Shown: positions 52,738 through 63,738, numbered from the stretch's first letter. The stretch: 64,000 nt of DNA from Rhizobium sp. S152 (GCF_030380735.1 NZ_JAUDRZ010000008.1:248001-312000); one strand, 5' to 3'. Program-made: numbers and translations. The notes: a model not told the origin generated them from the sequence alone.

Positions 52738-53759
52738 TAGCGCGGCGCCGGACCGGTGGAAGCCCTGACGATCAGTTCGGTCTTCCACAATTCCTGCTCG
52801 GGGTAGGGCGTTTCCTGCTTCACGGTCGCGATCAGTCGCTGCGCGATCCTGGCTCCCGCCGCGCGCAGCGAGGATCGCGTCGTCGTCAGCGGCACGGAGA
52901 AGTTTTCCGGTTTGAGATGCGGCAGCACGTCGTCATGCGCGATCAGCGATATGTCCTCGCCGAGTTTCAGCCCCGCCTGGTTGACGGCGCGGATCGCTCC
53001 CAGCGCCAGCACCGTGCTCGAACAGAGGATCGCCGTCGGACGCTCCGGCATCTGCAGGAAGCGCTCCATGGCGAACTGGCCCGGCTCATCCGTCATTGCC
53101 GTGTGGCTCATGCATTCTTCCGAGATTTCAAGCCCGCGCTCGGCCAGCGCGTTGACCAGACCGCTCCTGCGGCGGATCGCGAAATCCAGATGCGCCGGCC
53201 CGTTGAGCAGCGCGAAGCGTGTATGGCCAAGCTGCAGCAGAAGCTTGGCCGCATCGTAGAAGGCGCCTTCATTGTCGATGTCGAGATAGGGGTAATCCGG
53301 CTCCGAACCGAACGACCGGCCGTGCACTAGGAAGGGCATGGACAGCGACTGCAGCATCGCCAGCCGTGGATCGTGTCCGCGCATATAGGCGATGAAGAGC
53401 GCATCGACATTGCCGCTGATTGCCAGCCGCCTGAGCGCGCCGACCTCGTCATCGGGATCGGCCGGCATGATGACGAAGTGGAAGTCGTGGCGCACGGCCT
53501 CCTCTCCGAGGCCAGTCAGGAATTCGCCGAAGTGAACGTCGGAATAATGATCCGGAGCGGTTGGCATGACGAGGCCGATCGAGCCTGCCTTGCCGGTGGC
53601 GAGCCTTTGCGCCGCCTTGTTCGGACGGTAACCTGTCTCCCTGACCGCCTGCAATACGCGTTCGCGCGTTGCCTCGTTGACCTCAGGGTAGCCGTTCAAA
53701 GCGCGGCTGACAGTCGTCTGCGAAAGACCCAGCAGCTCGGATAGCTGTTTCAGATTCAC
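52737..53759 (-). CDS. aglR: LacI-family repressor AglR
   Basis: 340 residues from a GTG start. The N-terminal LacI helix-turn-helix (Leu-Ser-Glu-Leu-Leu-Gly-Leu-Ser-Gln-Thr-Thr-Val-Ser-Arg-Ala-Leu-Asn-Gly-Tyr-Pro) is followed by a periplasmic-binding-protein-like sugar domain. It is divergent from aglEFGAK, as in S. meliloti, where AglR represses alpha-glucoside uptake. Two AAAGCGCTTT palindromes in the shared intergenic region are its likely operators. Confidence 0.92.
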   Translation of the reverse strand: MNLKQLSELLGLSQTTVSRALNGYPEVNEATRERVLQAVRETGYRPNKAAQRLATGKAGSIGLVMPTAPDHYSDVHFGEFLTGLGEEAVRHDFHFVIMPADPDDEVGALRRLAISGNVDALFIAYMRGHDPRLAMLQSLSMPFLVHGRSFGSEPDYPYLDIDNEGAFYDAAKLLLQLGHTRFALLNGPAHLDFAIRRRSGLVNALAERGLEISEECMSHTAMTDEPGQFAMERFLQMPERPTAILCSSTVLALGAIRAVNQAGLKLGEDISLIAHDDVLPHLKPENFSVPLTTTRSSLRAAGARIAQRLIATVKQETPYPEQELWKTELIVRASTGPAPR

Positions 53760-53808
53760 GTGCTATATTTCCTCCGCCGCGCTGGAGGCCAATCTCCCAA
53801 TGGCTTCC

Positions 53809-53818
53809 AAAGCGCTTT
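53809..53818. promoter_or_regulatory. LacI-type operator, aglR-proximal
   Basis: The palindrome AAAGCGCTTT within CCAAAGCGCTTTTAA, 50 bp upstream of the aglR GTG. CpG-centred palindromes of this form are typical LacI/GalR-family sites. Likely for autoregulation. Confidence 0.7.
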
Positions 53819-53969
53819 TAATTATGCAGCAATTCTGCCGGTTGACTCAAGAAAAATCGCTCCATATTCGAATGGGAGGCTTGCTGCGATGCGATAATTG
53901 CTTGTGTTTTGGCGGTTCTCTCGAATTGGCTTGACTCTTTTCCGTCTTGAATGAGATGAGTTGGCTGTC

Positions 53970-53979
53970 AAAGCGCTTT
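53970..53979. promoter_or_regulatory. LacI-type operator, aglE-proximal
   Basis: The palindrome AAAGCGCTTT within TCAAAGCGCTTTGGA, 55 bp before the aglE ATG and 161 bp from the first copy. The pair could bind AglR cooperatively with DNA looping. Confidence 0.75.
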
Positions 53980-54034
53980 GGAATTCGTTTGAGTGCCATA
54001 AGGCGTGGTTGGGATTGTGATGGGAGGTTGTCAC

Positions 54035-55396
54035 ATGAGAAAGACATTTTTGTTGGGCGTTGCCGTTGCTGCGCTGTTTGCCGGCTCGGCGTCCGCCGCG
54101 GATCTTAAGTTCGCCCCGGGCGAGGATGCCAAGTTCAACTGGAAGAGCTACGACGAGTTCAAGGCCGCTCACGCCGATCTGAAGGGTGAGCCGCTGACGA
54201 TCTTTGGCCCGTGGCGCGGCGAGGACGAAGCCTTCTTCCGCAGCATTCTCGCCTACTTCACCGAAGCGACCGGCATCGATGCCAAGTATTCGTCTTCGGA
54301 AAACTACGAGCAGCAGATCGTCATCGACACGCAGGCCGGCTCGCCGCCGAACGTCGCGATCCTGCCGCAGCCCGGCCTACTGGCCGATCTCGCAAGCAAG
54401 GGTTTCCTGACGCCGCTCGGCGACGATACGTCGAAGTGGGTCAAGGACAATTACGGCGCCGGCGACAGCTGGGTCGGTTACGGCACCTACAAGGGCAAGG
54501 ACGGCAAGGATGCTTTCTACGCCTTCCCGTACAAGGCCGACGTGAAGTCGCTGGTCTGGTACGTGCCTGAGAATTTCAAGGAAGCCGGCTACAAGATCCC
54601 GACGACCATGGAAGAGCTGCACGCCCTGACGGATCAGATCGTTAAGGACGGCGGCGTTCCGTGGTGCATCGGTCTCGGCTCCGGCGGCGCCACCGGCTGG
54701 CCGGCCACCGACTGGATCGAGGACCTGATGCTGCGCATGCAGCCGCCGGAAGCCTACGACAAGTGGACCACCAACGAACTCAAATTCGATGACCCGGCCG
54801 TTGTGTCCGTCATCGAGGAATTCGGCAAGTTCGCCAAGAACGAGAAGTATGTCGATGGCGGCGTCGCGGCCGTAGCTTCGACCGACTTCCGTGATAGCCC
54901 CAAGGGCCTCTTCGCCGTGCCGCCGAAGTGCTACATGCACCATCAGGCGTCCTTCATCCCGTCCTTCTTCCCTGAAGGCACGAAGCTCGGCCAAGATGCG
55001 GACTTCTTCTACATGCCGACCTACGCCTCGCATCCGGAACTCGGTAAGCCGGTTCTCGGTGCCGGCACGCTGGTGACCATCGCCAAGGATTCCAAGGCGG
55101 CCCGTGCCTTCGTCGACTTCCTGAAGACGCCGATCGCCCATGAAGTCTGGATGGCGCAGTCGAGCTTCCTCACGCCTTACAAGGGTGTCAGCACCGCGGC
55201 CTATGCCAACGAGCAGATGAAGCGCGAAGGCGAGATCCTGACGACCGCGACCACGTTCCGCTTCGACGGCTCCGACCTGATGCCCGGCAAGATCGGTGCG
55301 GGCGCCTTCTGGACCGGTATGGTCGATTTCGTCGGTGGCAAGTCCGCCGAAGACACCGCCAAGGAAATCCAGAGCGCCTGGGATGGTATCAAGTAA
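54035..55396 (+). CDS. aglE: Alpha-glucoside ABC transporter substrate-binding protein AglE
   Basis: A 453-residue periplasmic receptor (cluster of sugar-binding proteins). A signal peptide of about 22 residues ends Ser-Ala-Ser-Ala-Ala; start chosen at ATG 54035 with GGGAGG 8 bp upstream. The mature protein has a type-I sugar-binding fold, with Trp/Tyr-rich lobes (Phe-Gly-Pro-Trp-Arg-Gly-Glu-Asp). It binds sucrose, maltose, trehalose and related alpha-glucosides in S. meliloti. First gene of aglEFGAK. Confidence 0.93.
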   Translation: MRKTFLLGVAVAALFAGSASAADLKFAPGEDAKFNWKSYDEFKAAHADLKGEPLTIFGPWRGEDEAFFRSILAYFTEATGIDAKYSSSENYEQQIVIDTQAGSPPNVAILPQPGLLADLASKGFLTPLGDDTSKWVKDNYGAGDSWVGYGTYKGKDGKDAFYAFPYKADVKSLVWYVPENFKEAGYKIPTTMEELHALTDQIVKDGGVPWCIGLGSGGATGWPATDWIEDLMLRMQPPEAYDKWTTNELKFDDPAVVSVIEEFGKFAKNEKYVDGGVAAVASTDFRDSPKGLFAVPPKCYMHHQASFIPSFFPEGTKLGQDADFFYMPTYASHPELGKPVLGAGTLVTIAKDSKAARAFVDFLKTPIAHEVWMAQSSFLTPYKGVSTAAYANEQMKREGEILTTATTFRFDGSDLMPGKIGAGAFWTGMVDFVGGKSAEDTAKEIQSAWDGIK

Positions 55397-55409
55397 CATC
55401 GCCTGAACG

Positions 55410-55433
55410 CATGCCGCCGGTTTCGGCGGCATG
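55410..55433 (+). promoter_or_regulatory. Intercistronic hairpin after aglE
   Basis: A 10-bp perfect stem CATGCCGCCG/CGGCGGCATG with a GTTT loop, 13 bp after the aglE stop, no T-run. It likely protects the aglE message from 3-prime decay so that the binding protein exceeds the permeases, as at malE-malF. The remaining gap to aglF (to 55564) shows no gene. Confidence 0.55.
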
Positions 55434-55564
55434 GCTGCAATGCCTTGGCCGGATGCTCTGAGGGAGCGTTCGGCCATCGCCGCCTTCGTGCCCTGCGCCT
55501 GAAGCGCATCGGCCGGGACGGCGCAAACCCTTCAATTTAGACAGGGGTAGCAGGGGAGGGACAC

Positions 55565-56578
55565 ATGCTTTCACAGATAGTTTCCGCATTGGGAGTCGTG
55601 GTCGTCGCCGTTTTCGCGTGCTCGGCCTACTTCTATTTCTCGAACAAGATTCTGGATCTGGCTTTGCCGGTGAAGGATGGAGACATCGTCTCCGCCTCCC
55701 GCAACCTGAACCGCCGATCGGTCATCCGGCCCTGGCTGTTCCTGTTCCCGGCTCTTTTCCTTCTGATCGTCTATCTGGTCTACCCCGTGATCGCGACTTT
55801 CATCCTGTCGTTCTACGATCGCTCGGGCGCCAACTTCGTCGGTGTCGCCAATTACAAATGGGCGCTGGGCGACCGCGAATTCCGCCAGTCGATCTTCAAC
55901 AACATTCTATGGCTTGCCGTCGTGCCGGCCGCCTGCACGTTCTTCGGCCTCGTCATCGCCGTCATGACCGACCGCATCTGGTGGGGCAACATCGCCAAGA
56001 GCATCGTCTTCATGCCGATGGCTATCTCCTTTGTCGGCGCCTCCGTCATCTGGAAGTTCATCTACGAATATCGCGGCGGCAACGACACGCAGATCGGCCT
56101 GCTGAACGCCATCGTCCAGCTTTTCGGCGGCACCCCGCAGGTGTGGATTTCGGTTCCCTTCTGGAACAGCTTCTTCCTGATGGTCATCCTCATCTGGATC
56201 CAGACCGGTTTCGCCATGGTCATTCTCTCGGCGGCCCTTCGCGGCATTCCCGAGGAAACCATCGAGGCGGCGGTCATCGACGGCGCCAATGGCTGGCAGA
56301 TCTTCTGGCGCATCATGGTGCCGCAGGTCTGGGGCACCATCGCCGTCGTCTGGACGACGATCACCATTCTCGTCCTCAAGGTCTTCGATATCGTGCTCAC
56401 CATGACCAATGGTCAATGGGACACCATGGTTCTCGCCAACCTGATGTTCAACTGGATGTTCCGCGGTGGCGGCGACAGCGGCCGAAGCGCCGTGATTGCG
56501 CTCATCATCATGCTGGCGGTGACGCCTATCATGGTCTGGAACGTGCGCCGCGCCAATCGCGAACTGGGAGGGCATTGA
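55565..56578 (+). CDS. aglF: Alpha-glucoside ABC transporter permease AglF
   Basis: A 337-residue inner-membrane permease: an extra N-terminal helix (about 3-27), a cytoplasmic loop, then six helices with the EAA loop Ile-Glu-Ala-Ala-Val-Ile-Asp-Gly-Ala-Asn-Gly-Trp-Gln-Ile-Phe that contacts AglK. aglG begins 1 bp after its stop. Confidence 0.94.
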   Translation: MLSQIVSALGVVVVAVFACSAYFYFSNKILDLALPVKDGDIVSASRNLNRRSVIRPWLFLFPALFLLIVYLVYPVIATFILSFYDRSGANFVGVANYKWALGDREFRQSIFNNILWLAVVPAACTFFGLVIAVMTDRIWWGNIAKSIVFMPMAISFVGASVIWKFIYEYRGGNDTQIGLLNAIVQLFGGTPQVWISVPFWNSFFLMVILIWIQTGFAMVILSAALRGIPEETIEAAVIDGANGWQIFWRIMVPQVWGTIAVVWTTITILVLKVFDIVLTMTNGQWDTMVLANLMFNWMFRGGGDSGRSAVIALIIMLAVTPIMVWNVRRANRELGGH

Positions 56579-56579
56579 G

Positions 56580-57743
56580 ATGACGCTGGCAGGAAACTTC
56601 TTCAAGATCGGCCCGGCCCGTCTCTTTGTTCACTTCGCGGTGCTCGTCGTCGTCATCCTCTGGCTGATCCCGACGCTCGGCATCTTCGTCAGCGCCCTGC
56701 GCGACAAGGATCAGATCGTCGTCTCCGGCTGGTGGACGGCGTTCTCCGGCTCCTCGCGCACGGTTGCCACCCGTCTCGGGCAGCCCGACCAGCAGAAGCA
56801 GGAAGGCGCCGTGTATGTAATATCAGGCAATGTCCTGGAAGGGCAGGAAGGCCGCGCCATCCGCGCTTTCGGCACACGCGTCGCACAGCCCTCGGCCTAC
56901 AAGGCGGGCGAAACCGCTGATCTGGGCGACGGGCTCTCGCTGCAGGTCAACGAAGACGGCGGCTACCGTTACATGAAGAACGCCGCCTTCGGTCCCGACG
57001 ACGGCGGGCGCCGTGTCTATATCTCGGTTGCCACGCCGCCGGAGTTCACGCTGCAGAACTACAGGACGGTGTTGACAGGCGAGGGGATCGGCCAGTCCTT
57101 CATCAACTCTTTGACGGTGACGATTCCCGCCACCATCATCCCGATCCTGATCGCCGCCTTCGCCGCCTACGCCTTGAGCTGGATGGAGTTTCCGGGGCGC
57201 GCGCTGCTCATCGCCCTGGTGGTCGGTCTCATCGTCGTGCCGTTGCAGATGTCGCTGATCCCGTTGCTCAGGCTCTACAATCAGGTGGGCATGCTGCTCG
57301 ACGCTCCGTCCAAGACCTATCCCGGCATCTGGCTGGCGCACACGGCATTCGGCATGCCGCTCGCCATCTATCTGCTGCGCGCCTATATCGCGGGACTGCC
57401 CAAGGAGATCATCGAATCCGCCCGCGTCGATGGCGCCAGCGAGTTCGATATCTTCACCCGTATCGTGCTGCCCCTATCATTCCCCGCGCTCGCCTCGTTC
57501 GCGATCTTCCAGTTCCTGTGGGTTTGGAACGACCTGCTCGTCGCCATGGTCTTCCTAGGCACGGACAGGGATCACCTCGTTCTGACCGGCGCGCTGAACG
57601 CGCTGCTCGGCTCGCGCGGCGGCAATTGGGAAATCCTGACCGCATCGGCCTTCATCACCATCATCGTACCGTTGCTCGTGTTCTTCGGCTTGCAGCGCTA
57701 TCTGGTGCGTGGTCTGCTTGCAGGGTCGGTGAAGGGCGGCTGA
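56580..57743 (+). CDS. aglG: Alpha-glucoside ABC transporter permease AglG
   Basis: A 387-residue permease, longer than usual (about 280) because of an insert of roughly 110 residues (about 50-160) between helix 1 and helix 2, predicted periplasmic. The EAA loop is Ile-Glu-Ser-Ala-Arg-Val-Asp-Gly-Ala-Ser-Glu-Phe-Asp-Ile-Phe. The insert resembles that of MalF-like subunits in position and may contact AglE. Confidence 0.93.
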   Translation: MTLAGNFFKIGPARLFVHFAVLVVVILWLIPTLGIFVSALRDKDQIVVSGWWTAFSGSSRTVATRLGQPDQQKQEGAVYVISGNVLEGQEGRAIRAFGTRVAQPSAYKAGETADLGDGLSLQVNEDGGYRYMKNAAFGPDDGGRRVYISVATPPEFTLQNYRTVLTGEGIGQSFINSLTVTIPATIIPILIAAFAAYALSWMEFPGRALLIALVVGLIVVPLQMSLIPLLRLYNQVGMLLDAPSKTYPGIWLAHTAFGMPLAIYLLRAYIAGLPKEIIESARVDGASEFDIFTRIVLPLSFPALASFAIFQFLWVWNDLLVAMVFLGTDRDHLVLTGALNALLGSRGGNWEILTASAFITIIVPLLVFFGLQRYLVRGLLAGSVKGG

Positions 57744-57775
57744 GCAATTCCAAAACGCATCTAACAGGACCACAC

Positions 57776-59428
57776 ATGAGCATGGCATCTCAATCCAACC
57801 TGACGGCTGACAAGGACTGGTGGCGCGGCGCGGTGATCTATCAGATCTATCCGCGCTCCTACCAGGACAGCAACGGCGACGGCATCGGCGACCTCAAGGG
57901 CATCACCGCCCGGTTGCCGCATGTCGCAAGCCTCGGCGCCGACGCAATCTGGATTTCGCCCTTCTTCACTTCGCCGATGCGCGATTTCGGCTACGACGTG
58001 TCGGATTACGAGAATGTCGATACCATCTTCGGCACGCTCGTCGATTTCGACTCGCTGATATCGGAAGCCCACCGCCTCGGCATCCGCGTAATGATCGATC
58101 TCGTGATCTCGCACTCGTCGGACCAGCACCCCTGGTTCGTGGAGAGCCGCTCGAGCCGCACCAACGCCAAGGCTGACTGGTATGTCTGGTCGGAATCCAA
58201 GCCTGATGGCACGCCGCCGAACAACTGGCTGTCGATCTTCGGCGGCTCCGCATGGGCGTGGGATCCGACGCGCATGCAGTATTATCTGCACAACTTCCTG
58301 ACCTCGCAGCCCGATCTCAATCTGCATAACCCGGAAGTGCAGGATCGCCTGCTCGAGGTCGTCCGCTTCTGGCTGAAGCGTGGCGTCGACGGCTTCCGCC
58401 TGGATACCATCAACTTCTATTTCCACGACAAGGAACTGCGCGACAACCCGGCACTGGCGCCCGAGCGCCGCAACGCTTCGACTGCGCCTGCGGTGAACCC
58501 CTACAATTTCCAGGAACACATCTACGACAAGAACCGCCCCGAGAACATCGCATTCCTGAAGCGGTTCCGCGCGGTGCTCGAGGAGTTCCCTGCCATCGCC
58601 GCGGTCGGCGAAGTCGGCGACAGCCAGCGGGGTCTCGAGATCGTCGGCGAATATACCGCCGGCAACGACAAGATGCACATGTGTTACGCCTTCGAGTTTC
58701 TGGCCCCGGATCCTCTGACGCCGGAACGTGTCGAAGAGGTGATGGAGGACTTCTCCGCCGCAGCACCAGATGGCTGGGCCTGCTGGGCGTTCTCGAACCA
58801 CGACGTCATGCGCCATGTCAGCCGCTGGGGCTCGCTGGTCGCCGACCGTGACGCTTTCGCCAAACAGTATGCCTCGCTGCTGCTGACACTGCGCGGCTCC
58901 GTCTGCCTTTACCAGGGTGAAGAGCTCGGCCTGACCGAGGCCGATCTCGCCTATGAGGATCTGCAGGATCCCTACGGCATTCAGTTCTGGCCCGAATTCA
59001 AGGGGCGCGACGGTTGCCGCACGCCGATGGTCTGGGACAGCCAGGTCGCGCAGGGCGGGTTCTCTACGGTTCGCCCATGGCTTCCGGTGCCCGTGGAGCA
59101 CATCCTGCGCTCGGTCAGCGTTCAGCAGGGGGACGAGACATCGGTGCTGGAGCACTACCGCCGCTTCCTCGCTTTCCGAAAGCAGTATCCGGCCTTCGCC
59201 AAGGGCGAGATCGAGTTCGAGGAGCCGCAGGGCGACATGCTGATCTTCGTGCGCGAATATGGCAACGAAAAGCTTCTGTGCGTTTTCAACATGAGCGCGA
59301 CGGAAGCCATGGCCATCCTGCCGGCAGGAGACTGGCAGGCGTTGACGGGCCATGGCTTCGTCAGCAATAACTACGGTGACAAAATCGACATACCAGCATG
59401 GGGAGCGTATTTCGCGCGCCTCGCATAA
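57776..59428 (+). CDS. aglA: Alpha-glucosidase AglA (GH13)
   Basis: A 550-residue cytoplasmic glycoside hydrolase cleaving imported alpha-glucosides. Family 13 motifs: Tyr-Gln-Ile-Tyr-Pro-Arg-Ser-Tyr, Asp-Ser-Asn-Gly-Asp-Gly-Ile-Gly-Asp-Leu, Gly-Phe-Arg-Leu-Asp210 (nucleophile), Gly-Glu279 (acid/base) and Ser-Asn-His-Asp343. No signal peptide. The ATG at 57776 gives the family N-terminus. It sits between permease and ATPase genes. Confidence 0.95.
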   Translation: MSMASQSNLTADKDWWRGAVIYQIYPRSYQDSNGDGIGDLKGITARLPHVASLGADAIWISPFFTSPMRDFGYDVSDYENVDTIFGTLVDFDSLISEAHRLGIRVMIDLVISHSSDQHPWFVESRSSRTNAKADWYVWSESKPDGTPPNNWLSIFGGSAWAWDPTRMQYYLHNFLTSQPDLNLHNPEVQDRLLEVVRFWLKRGVDGFRLDTINFYFHDKELRDNPALAPERRNASTAPAVNPYNFQEHIYDKNRPENIAFLKRFRAVLEEFPAIAAVGEVGDSQRGLEIVGEYTAGNDKMHMCYAFEFLAPDPLTPERVEEVMEDFSAAAPDGWACWAFSNHDVMRHVSRWGSLVADRDAFAKQYASLLLTLRGSVCLYQGEELGLTEADLAYEDLQDPYGIQFWPEFKGRDGCRTPMVWDSQVAQGGFSTVRPWLPVPVEHILRSVSVQQGDETSVLEHYRRFLAFRKQYPAFAKGEIEFEEPQGDMLIFVREYGNEKLLCVFNMSATEAMAILPAGDWQALTGHGFVSNNYGDKIDIPAWGAYFARLA

Positions 59429-59448
59429 GCTTCTTGGAGGAGGAACTA

Positions 59449-60540
59449 ATGACTGGACTAAGCCTGAAGGACATTCGCAAATCCTACGGTTCCGTGGACG
59501 TGCTCCACGGCATCGATCTGGAGATCAAGGAAGGCGAGTTCGTCGTTTTCGTCGGTCCCTCCGGCTGCGGCAAGTCCACGCTGCTGCGGATGATCGCCGG
59601 CCTTGAGAACATCACGGGCGGCGACATGTACATCGATGGCCAGCTGGTCAACGACGTACCGCCGTCCAAGCGCGGCATTGCCATGGTGTTCCAGTCCTAT
59701 GCGCTTTATCCGCATATGACGGTCTACGACAACATGGCTTTCGGCATGAAGATCGCCGGTGAGAGCAAGCAGGAAATCGACCGCCGCGTACGCGCCGCGG
59801 CCGATAGCCTCCAGCTTGGCAAGTATCTGGACCGCCTGCCGAAGGCGCTCTCCGGCGGCCAGCGCCAGCGTGTGGCCATCGGCCGCGCCATCTGCCGCAA
59901 TCCGAAGGTCTTCCTCTTCGACGAACCGCTATCGAACCTCGACGCGGCGCTTCGCGTCGCCACCCGCATCGAGATCGCGCGCCTCAACGAGCAGATGGCC
60001 GACACCACGATGATCTACGTCACCCACGACCAGGTCGAGGCGATGACGCTGGCCGACCGCATCGTCGTTCTCTCGGCCGGCAATATCGAGCAGGTGGGCG
60101 CGCCGCTGGAGCTCTACGAGCGTCCGGCCAATCTATTCGTGGCGAAGTTCATCGGCTCGCCGGCCATGAACGTCATCCCGGCCGATATCACCGAAGCAGG
60201 GAACACCACCGTCGTGCGGCTGACCGGCGGCAAGTCGGTCACGCTTGATATCCCGACGCCCGCTGGCGACAAGGGCAAGACCGCAAGCTTCGGCGTTCGC
60301 CCGGAAGATCTGCGCATCGCCAATGCCGGCGAGGACTATCTCTTCGAGGGCGAGGTCTCGATTGTCGAAGCGTTGGGCGAAGTGACGCTGCTCTATATCG
60401 AGGGTCTGGTCCAGGGCGAGCCGATCATCGTCAAGCTGCCGGGCACGTTCGATATCAAGAAGGGCCAGAAGATGCAGTTCGCCGCCGATCGTTCGAAGCT
60501 TCATCTCTTCGATGCGGAAGGCCGTACCTACCGGAAATAA
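59449..60540 (+). CDS. aglK: Alpha-glucoside ABC transporter ATPase AglK
   Basis: A 363-residue MalK/UgpC-type ATPase. Walker A Gly-Pro-Ser-Gly-Cys-Gly-Lys-Ser-Thr, signature Leu-Ser-Gly-Gly-Gln-Arg-Gln-Arg, Walker B Leu-Phe-Asp-Glu-Pro-Leu-Ser-Asn-Leu-Asp, and a C-terminal TOBE domain (about 235-360). GGAGGAGG precedes ATG 59449. It follows aglA by 20 bp; last gene of the operon. Confidence 0.96.
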   Translation: MTGLSLKDIRKSYGSVDVLHGIDLEIKEGEFVVFVGPSGCGKSTLLRMIAGLENITGGDMYIDGQLVNDVPPSKRGIAMVFQSYALYPHMTVYDNMAFGMKIAGESKQEIDRRVRAAADSLQLGKYLDRLPKALSGGQRQRVAIGRAICRNPKVFLFDEPLSNLDAALRVATRIEIARLNEQMADTTMIYVTHDQVEAMTLADRIVVLSAGNIEQVGAPLELYERPANLFVAKFIGSPAMNVIPADITEAGNTTVVRLTGGKSVTLDIPTPAGDKGKTASFGVRPEDLRIANAGEDYLFEGEVSIVEALGEVTLLYIEGLVQGEPIIVKLPGTFDIKKGQKMQFAADRSKLHLFDAEGRTYRK

Positions 60541-60553
60541 TAGCCGAATAACC

Positions 60554-60580
60554 TTGGGCCGCTTCAAAAAGGCGGCCCAA
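60554..60580 (+). terminator. Hairpin after aglK
   Basis: A 9-bp TTGGGCCGC/GCGGCCCAA stem with a 9-nt A-rich loop, 13 bp after aglK. No T-run follows, so termination may be Rho-assisted. Confidence 0.5.
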
Positions 60581-60713
60581 ATCGAAACGGTTCTCACCTT
60601 CTGTTAAAGATCACTTGCTAGCATTCCCCTATTGCATATCTAGGGGACTACCAGCTGTGGCTGCATCCAACTCTCTATCTTCTGGCCATTTTCTGAATAA
60701 GGAAGAATCCTTC

Positions 60714-61067
60714 ATGTACGACCGCGAATCGCGGTTCAAGATGGAGGACACCATGAACGCCGCTCGGATCGAATATACCGAGAAGGGCGTCCTGAACATG
60801 GCATCTCGCCGCTGTGATATTATTCGTATTTCCAAGAGCGGTGCGGTTCTTTCGCTCCTCACCCAGTACAACCTGCCAAAGCAGTTCTATCTCGACATTC
60901 CGGATGCGCGCATCACCAAGGTCGGCTGCATGCTGATGCGGGTGAACGCCAACAACACAGTCGAGGTGCGTTTCTTGCGCCTCGTGTCGGAGCGAGAACT
61001 CAACAAGATCTTCGTCTACAGCACGCACCCAGCCCACCGCGACCGCGTGCTCGATATCAAAGGCTGA
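60714..61067 (+). CDS. PilZ-like protein
   Basis: 117 residues from ATG 60714 (GGAAG upstream). The core (about 25-100) reads like a PilZ barrel: Arg-Arg-Cys-Asp-Ile-Ile-Arg-Ile-Ser-Lys-Ser-Gly-Ala-Val-Leu, then Phe-Tyr-Leu-Asp-Ile-Pro, Cys-Met-Leu-Met-Arg and Val-Glu-Val-Arg-Phe. The usual Asp/Asn before x-Ser-x-x-Gly is Arg and there is no clear N-terminal RxxxR, so cyclic-di-GMP binding is doubtful. A monocistron between a hairpin and a terminator. A link to motility or polysaccharide control is speculative. Confidence 0.7.
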   Translation: MYDRESRFKMEDTMNAARIEYTEKGVLNMASRRCDIIRISKSGAVLSLLTQYNLPKQFYLDIPDARITKVGCMLMRVNANNTVEVRFLRLVSERELNKIFVYSTHPAHRDRVLDIKG

Positions 61068-61090
61068 TCTCACCCACGGCTTCAATGCAG

Positions 61091-61125
61091 AAAACCCGCG
61101 AGATGGCTCGCGGGTTTTGTGTTTT
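61091..61125. terminator. Bidirectional terminator between the PilZ-like gene and edd
   Basis: A perfect 12-bp stem (61091-61102 with 61107-61118) with an ATGG loop. AAAA on one side and TTTT on the other serve both converging genes. Confidence 0.9.
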
Positions 61126-61143
61126 GCAGGATAGCAAACCGTT

Positions 61144-62964
<1,821 letters not shown>

Positions 62965-63027
62965 GGGTTATCCTCCCTTCGTCAGGTCTTGGATTGTCTG
63001 TTCGTATGAGCTCGGGCGCTGTGGCGC

Positions 63028-63726
63028 TTAGGGAGCCCAGTAGATGTCGACCGGCGAGGCGGCCCGGCGCAGAATGGCGCGGATCGGCATATCTGCCTCC
63101 TCGCCGTCGCCTTCCGCCTTGTCCAGCACATCCTTCTTGCCCTGGCCTTCGATGTGCACGACCAGAAGCCGGGCGTCCTGGAGGCTGGAGAAGGTGAATG
63201 TCAGGCGGGGTTCACCCGCACCTTCCGCTTCCATGGTGATGACGCCGCGCGGCGTCTTCGGGTCGAGCGCAACCGCAAGATTGCTGCCGCCGGGGAAGAA
63301 GGAAGCGGTATGACCGTCGCCGCCCATGCCGAGAATGACGATATCGAACGGGTTGCCGATCGTGCGCGTCGCATCGGTGGCAAGCTTTGCGGCGTCCTCG
63401 ACCGAGGGCGCTGCCTGGTAAAGTGGCTGGAACTTCGCCGCCTTCGCCTTGTGCTGCAGAAGGTTGGCGGCGACCAGCAGATGGTTCGAACGATCGTTGT
63501 CGGCCGGCACGAAACGCTCGTCGACCAGCGTGATCGTTACCTTGCTCCAATCGAGATCGCGCGTCGAGAGCTCCCGGAAAAACTGCTTCGGCGTCGAGCC
63601 TCCCGAAACGGCAAGGCTTGCCGTTCCGCGAGACGCGATTGCGGATGAAAGCGACGCAACAACCTTGTCTGCAAGGTTGCGAGCCAGTTCGGCGGCGTCG
63701 GCAAAGGCGTGCATGGTAGTTGCCAT
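63028..63726 (-). CDS. pgl: 6-phosphogluconolactonase
   Basis: 232 residues; hydrolyses 6-phosphogluconolactone from Zwf. SugarP_isomerase/DevB-type motifs: Leu-Ala-Val-Ser-Gly-Gly-Ser-Thr-Pro-Lys near residue 40, Leu-Val-Asp-Glu-Arg-Phe-Val-Pro, and Gly-Met-Gly-Gly-Asp-Gly-His-Thr-Ala-Ser-Phe-Phe-Pro. It lies 12 bp after zwf in the minus-strand operon. Confidence 0.96.
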   Translation of the reverse strand: MATTMHAFADAAELARNLADKVVASLSSAIASRGTASLAVSGGSTPKQFFRELSTRDLDWSKVTITLVDERFVPADNDRSNHLLVAANLLQHKAKAAKFQPLYQAAPSVEDAAKLATDATRTIGNPFDIVILGMGGDGHTASFFPGGSNLAVALDPKTPRGVITMEAEGAGEPRLTFTFSSLQDARLLVVHIEGQGKKDVLDKAEGDGEEADMPIRAILRRAASPVDIYWAP

Positions 63727-63738
63727 CGCTATCGATCC

